Below, piece after piece: positions 6,089 to 7,434 of a stretch of DNA of 7,434 nucleotides. A program made the position numbers and the translations under genes. The notes beneath the pieces are model-generated. The model was not told the DNA's origin, searched no databases, and worked only from the letters and a program-made list of their open reading frames with translations. The stretch is from Bacteroidota bacterium. Its GTDB lineage: Bacteria > Bacteroidota > Bacteroidia > Bacteroidales > B39-G9. The stretch spans positions 1 through 7,434 of the forward strand of contig QMPG01000152.1 in the NCBI GenBank assembly GCA_003648455.1, written 5' to 3'. Position 1 is the stretch's first letter, and every line of letters begins with the position of its first letter.

Positions 6089-6694
6089 ATGAAAAAATAT
6101 TTATTCCTTATTTTTGTAATTTTTACAACTCTTCATGTTTTCTCGCAAGAAACTGTTAAGAAAAATCAATTAGGAATACACTTCTCTGCCGGTACTAACG
6201 CAGTGTTCGGTGAAGGAACAGAGTTGTGTGGCGGACATTGTTATGAAGGAACAGGTGCTTATTTAATCGGTTTAAAATATTCAAGAGGAATAACTAAACG
6301 GATTGAAGTAGAATCAGGAATAGATTTTTCTCAAAATAAAATTAAAATTTTGCCTAATCGTAGTTCGAGCATTTATGTTCCGACAATTTATACTGATTTA
6401 TATATGTTTTCAGTCCCTTTTTTATTTAAGTGTTATTTTGGCAAAGTGTTTTTTATTAATGCAGGCACTCAAATTGATTTTGAAACAAACAGTAATAAAG
6501 TAAAATCAATTAATAATCAGTCGGGTATTGGGTATTCAATTGGATTTGGGACAAGATTTAAAATTATTAACAACTATTTTGTTTCAATAAATCCGTATTT
6601 TAAACAACACGCAAGAATAGCATTTAGTCATGAAACATATTCGCAAAGGCTGACGGAGTTTGGTGTTCAACTTGATTTTAACTTTAATTTTTAA
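6089..6694 (+). CDS. Outer-membrane beta-barrel protein, PorT-like
   Basis: This 201-residue protein has a Sec signal peptide (1-20, MKKYLFLIFVIFTTLHVFSQ, cut before E21) and then alternating amphipathic strands with glycine turns: LGIHFSAGTNAVFG (28-41), YLIGLKYSRGI (58-68), RIEVESGIDFSQNKI (71-85), MFSVPFLFKCYFGKVFFINAGTQIDF (106-131), SGIGYSIGFGTRF (145-157), YFVSINPYFKQ (163-173) and a C-terminal FGVQLDFNFNF ending in Phe, the usual barrel terminus. Size and pattern fit the eight-stranded PorT/OmpA-like barrels common in Bacteroidetes. The first long loop holds a CGGHC motif (Cys47, Cys51), which could form a disulfide or bind metal; this is speculation. It follows the lipoprotein gene by 32 nt. 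Role unknown. Confidence 0.88.
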   Translation: MKKYLFLIFVIFTTLHVFSQETVKKNQLGIHFSAGTNAVFGEGTELCGGHCYEGTGAYLIGLKYSRGITKRIEVESGIDFSQNKIKILPNRSSSIYVPTIYTDLYMFSVPFLFKCYFGKVFFINAGTQIDFETNSNKVKSINNQSGIGYSIGFGTRFKIINNYFVSINPYFKQHARIAFSHETYSQRLTEFGVQLDFNFNF

Positions 6695-6710
6695 ATGTAA
6701 TGAATATAAC

Positions 6711-6740
6711 CTGAATTTATGCATCATTTTGCTAACTTTC
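6711..6740 (+). promoter_or_regulatory. Promoter of the second small membrane protein gene, copy of that at 4887
   Basis: CTG (6711-6713, in place of the TTG at the first copy), a 19-nt spacer and TAACTTTC (6733-6740) keep the spacing of the promoter at 4887-4916. The -7 box is again framed by TTTTGC (6727-6732) and GCAAAA (6741-6746). The in-frame ATG at 6719 lies between the -33 and -7 elements and so should not be in the transcript. The changed -33 base predicts lower basal activity than the first copy. Confidence 0.55.
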
Positions 6741-6760
6741 GCAAAAAAAACATATATTTT

Positions 6761-7219
6761 ATGTCAAAAATTTATTTATCCGGAGCTAACTCAAAAACAC
6801 CAAAAACACGCAGATTATTTTTAATAATAGGTGTTGCTGTTGTGTCCATTTTTATTTCAATAATAATTGTTGATTTTTTAAGAAATGATTATGATAGAAT
6901 TCTTTTCGCAATAACTAATCTAATTTATGGAAGTGTATTAATTTTTATTGGAGCAAGTAAAAGTTATAAAAAATTTAATAAATTTATTGAAATTGATTCT
7001 CAAAAAATTGCATTTAAAAGTTCTGCATTAAAGCGTCCCAAAATTATTAATATTCAGAGCATTAAGCAATTAATTATTAAACCCGCATTAATAAATTGTA
7101 AATTAGAAAATGGGTTTTATGAAATGAATTTGGGTTGGGTTTCATACAAAGATATTCAGGAAATTAAAGAAAAAATAAGAGCTATTGCCAAGGGAAAAGC
7201 AATAAAGATTATTGAATAA
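6761..7219 (+). CDS. Small two-helix membrane protein, uncharacterised (copy B, paralogue of 4935-5393)
   Basis: This 152-residue protein has the layout of copy A: charged N-terminus (KTPKTRR), helices at about 19-40 and 47-65, then a cytoplasmic domain. The two align end to end with no gap, by my count 98 identical residues of 152. Identity is uneven: 14/20 at the N-terminus, about 12/40 through the helices, 30/45 in the middle, and 42/47 from residue 106 onward (IKPALINCKLENGFYEMNL, WVSYKDIQEIKEKIRAIAK). One visible difference in the conserved end is Gly125 here for Cys125 in copy A. The start at MSKIYLSG is fixed by the paralogue and by the promoter just upstream; it begins 66 nt after the barrel gene. 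The gene ends 63 nt from the convergent MATE gene. Function unknown. Confidence 0.85.
   Translation: MSKIYLSGANSKTPKTRRLFLIIGVAVVSIFISIIIVDFLRNDYDRILFAITNLIYGSVLIFIGASKSYKKFNKFIEIDSQKIAFKSSALKRPKIINIQSIKQLIIKPALINCKLENGFYEMNLGWVSYKDIQEIKEKIRAIAKGKAIKIIE
7085..7193 (+). repeat. Near-identical DNA block, partner of 5259-5367
   Basis: This is the second member of the 109-nt direct repeat in the paralogous genes: 4 mismatches, with 7134-7193 identical to 5308-5367. It encodes the conserved C-terminal end of copy B. Confidence 0.9.
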
Positions 7220-7282
7220 GGTAAATCAATATAAAAGAAGTAATCAAAAAAATATATTTGAGGTATTGTGGTTTCTCAGAAT

Positions 7283-7434
7283 TTAGCTTTTAGCTCTAAC
7301 AACAATTTTATTTTTCCATTTGCCTGTTGAATAATAAATGAAGGCACCTATTGTTCCAATAGCCCATGCAACTGGAATTGACCACCATATGCCCAAATAC
7401 CCCATAAAGCCTGATAGAAAGTAGGCTAAAGGAA
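7283..7434 (-). CDS. MATE-family multidrug/cation efflux transporter, C-terminal end (cut by window edge)
   Basis: On the minus strand the window edge opens into a frame encoding 49 residues before a TAA at 7283-7285. They include PLAYFLSGFMGYLGIWWSIP, then VAWAIGTIGAFIYYSTGKWK and a basic tail NKIVVRAKS. The pattern (a helix ending in G-x-x-GIWW-x-IP, a last helix, then Y-x-x-GKWK and a short basic cytoplasmic tail) is typical for the end of MATE transporters, which are about 440-460 residues with twelve helices and export drugs in exchange for Na+ or H+. The rest lies beyond 7434. It is convergent with copy B; the 63 nt between them show no clear terminator. Confidence 0.8.
   Translation of the reverse strand, partial: PLAYFLSGFMGYLGIWWSIPVAWAIGTIGAFIYYSTGKWKNKIVVRAKS

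Noticed and set aside
1..7434. tRNA or rRNA genes, CRISPR arrays, phage or toxin-antitoxin genes
   Set aside because: No cloverleaf-like sequence, regular short repeats or matching protein motifs were found on reading both strands.

Overview
The window is AT-rich chromosomal DNA from a member of the Bacteroidetes (Bacteroidota). The evidence is: promoters of the TTG / TAnnTTTG type, few Shine-Dalgarno sequences, lipoproteins with a relaxed lipobox, secreted proteins whose signal peptide ends in a Q just before the mature part, and PorT-like outer-membrane barrels. Genus cannot be told from the sequence alone.

Positions 1-3484 (minus strand) hold a drug-efflux locus read right to left: a MarR-type repressor (2985-3425), a TolC-like outer-membrane channel (1606-2904), a lipoprotein membrane-fusion adaptor (542-1591) and the N-terminal 169 residues of an RND inner-membrane pump (1-508, cut by the window edge). 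Together these make a tripartite pump spanning the envelope. Two matching inverted repeats with arms TAGTTG-N7-CAACTA lie over the marR promoter (3462-3484) and between marR and tolC (2949-2971). They are strong candidates for MarR operators and imply autoregulation plus repression of the pump.

Positions 3485-4094 contain no gene. The right half (about 3838-4014) carries a GC-richer composite of short hairpins that looks like a dispersed intergenic repeat; the left half shows nothing recognisable.

Positions 4095-4856 (minus) encode a dimethylarginine dimethylaminohydrolase (DDAH)-like enzyme with a complete Glu-His-Cys catalytic set. It is divergent from the next block.

Positions 4887-7219 (plus) form an envelope gene cluster: a small two-helix membrane protein (4935-5393), an uncharacterised lipoprotein (5526-6056), an outer-membrane beta-barrel protein (6089-6694), and a second copy of the small membrane protein (6761-7219). 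The two copies are exactly the same length (152 aa), align without gaps at about 64% identity, and share their promoter, yet the identity is patchy: transmembrane parts are about 30% identical while the last 47 residues are about 89% identical with almost no synonymous change. That pattern suggests gene conversion or a recombinant origin.

Positions 7283-7434 (minus) hold the C-terminal 49 residues of a MATE-family multidrug transporter, convergent with the cluster.

No RNA gene, CRISPR array, insertion sequence or phage gene was seen. The least explained parts are the paralogue-bracketed envelope cluster and the hairpin-rich intergenic element.
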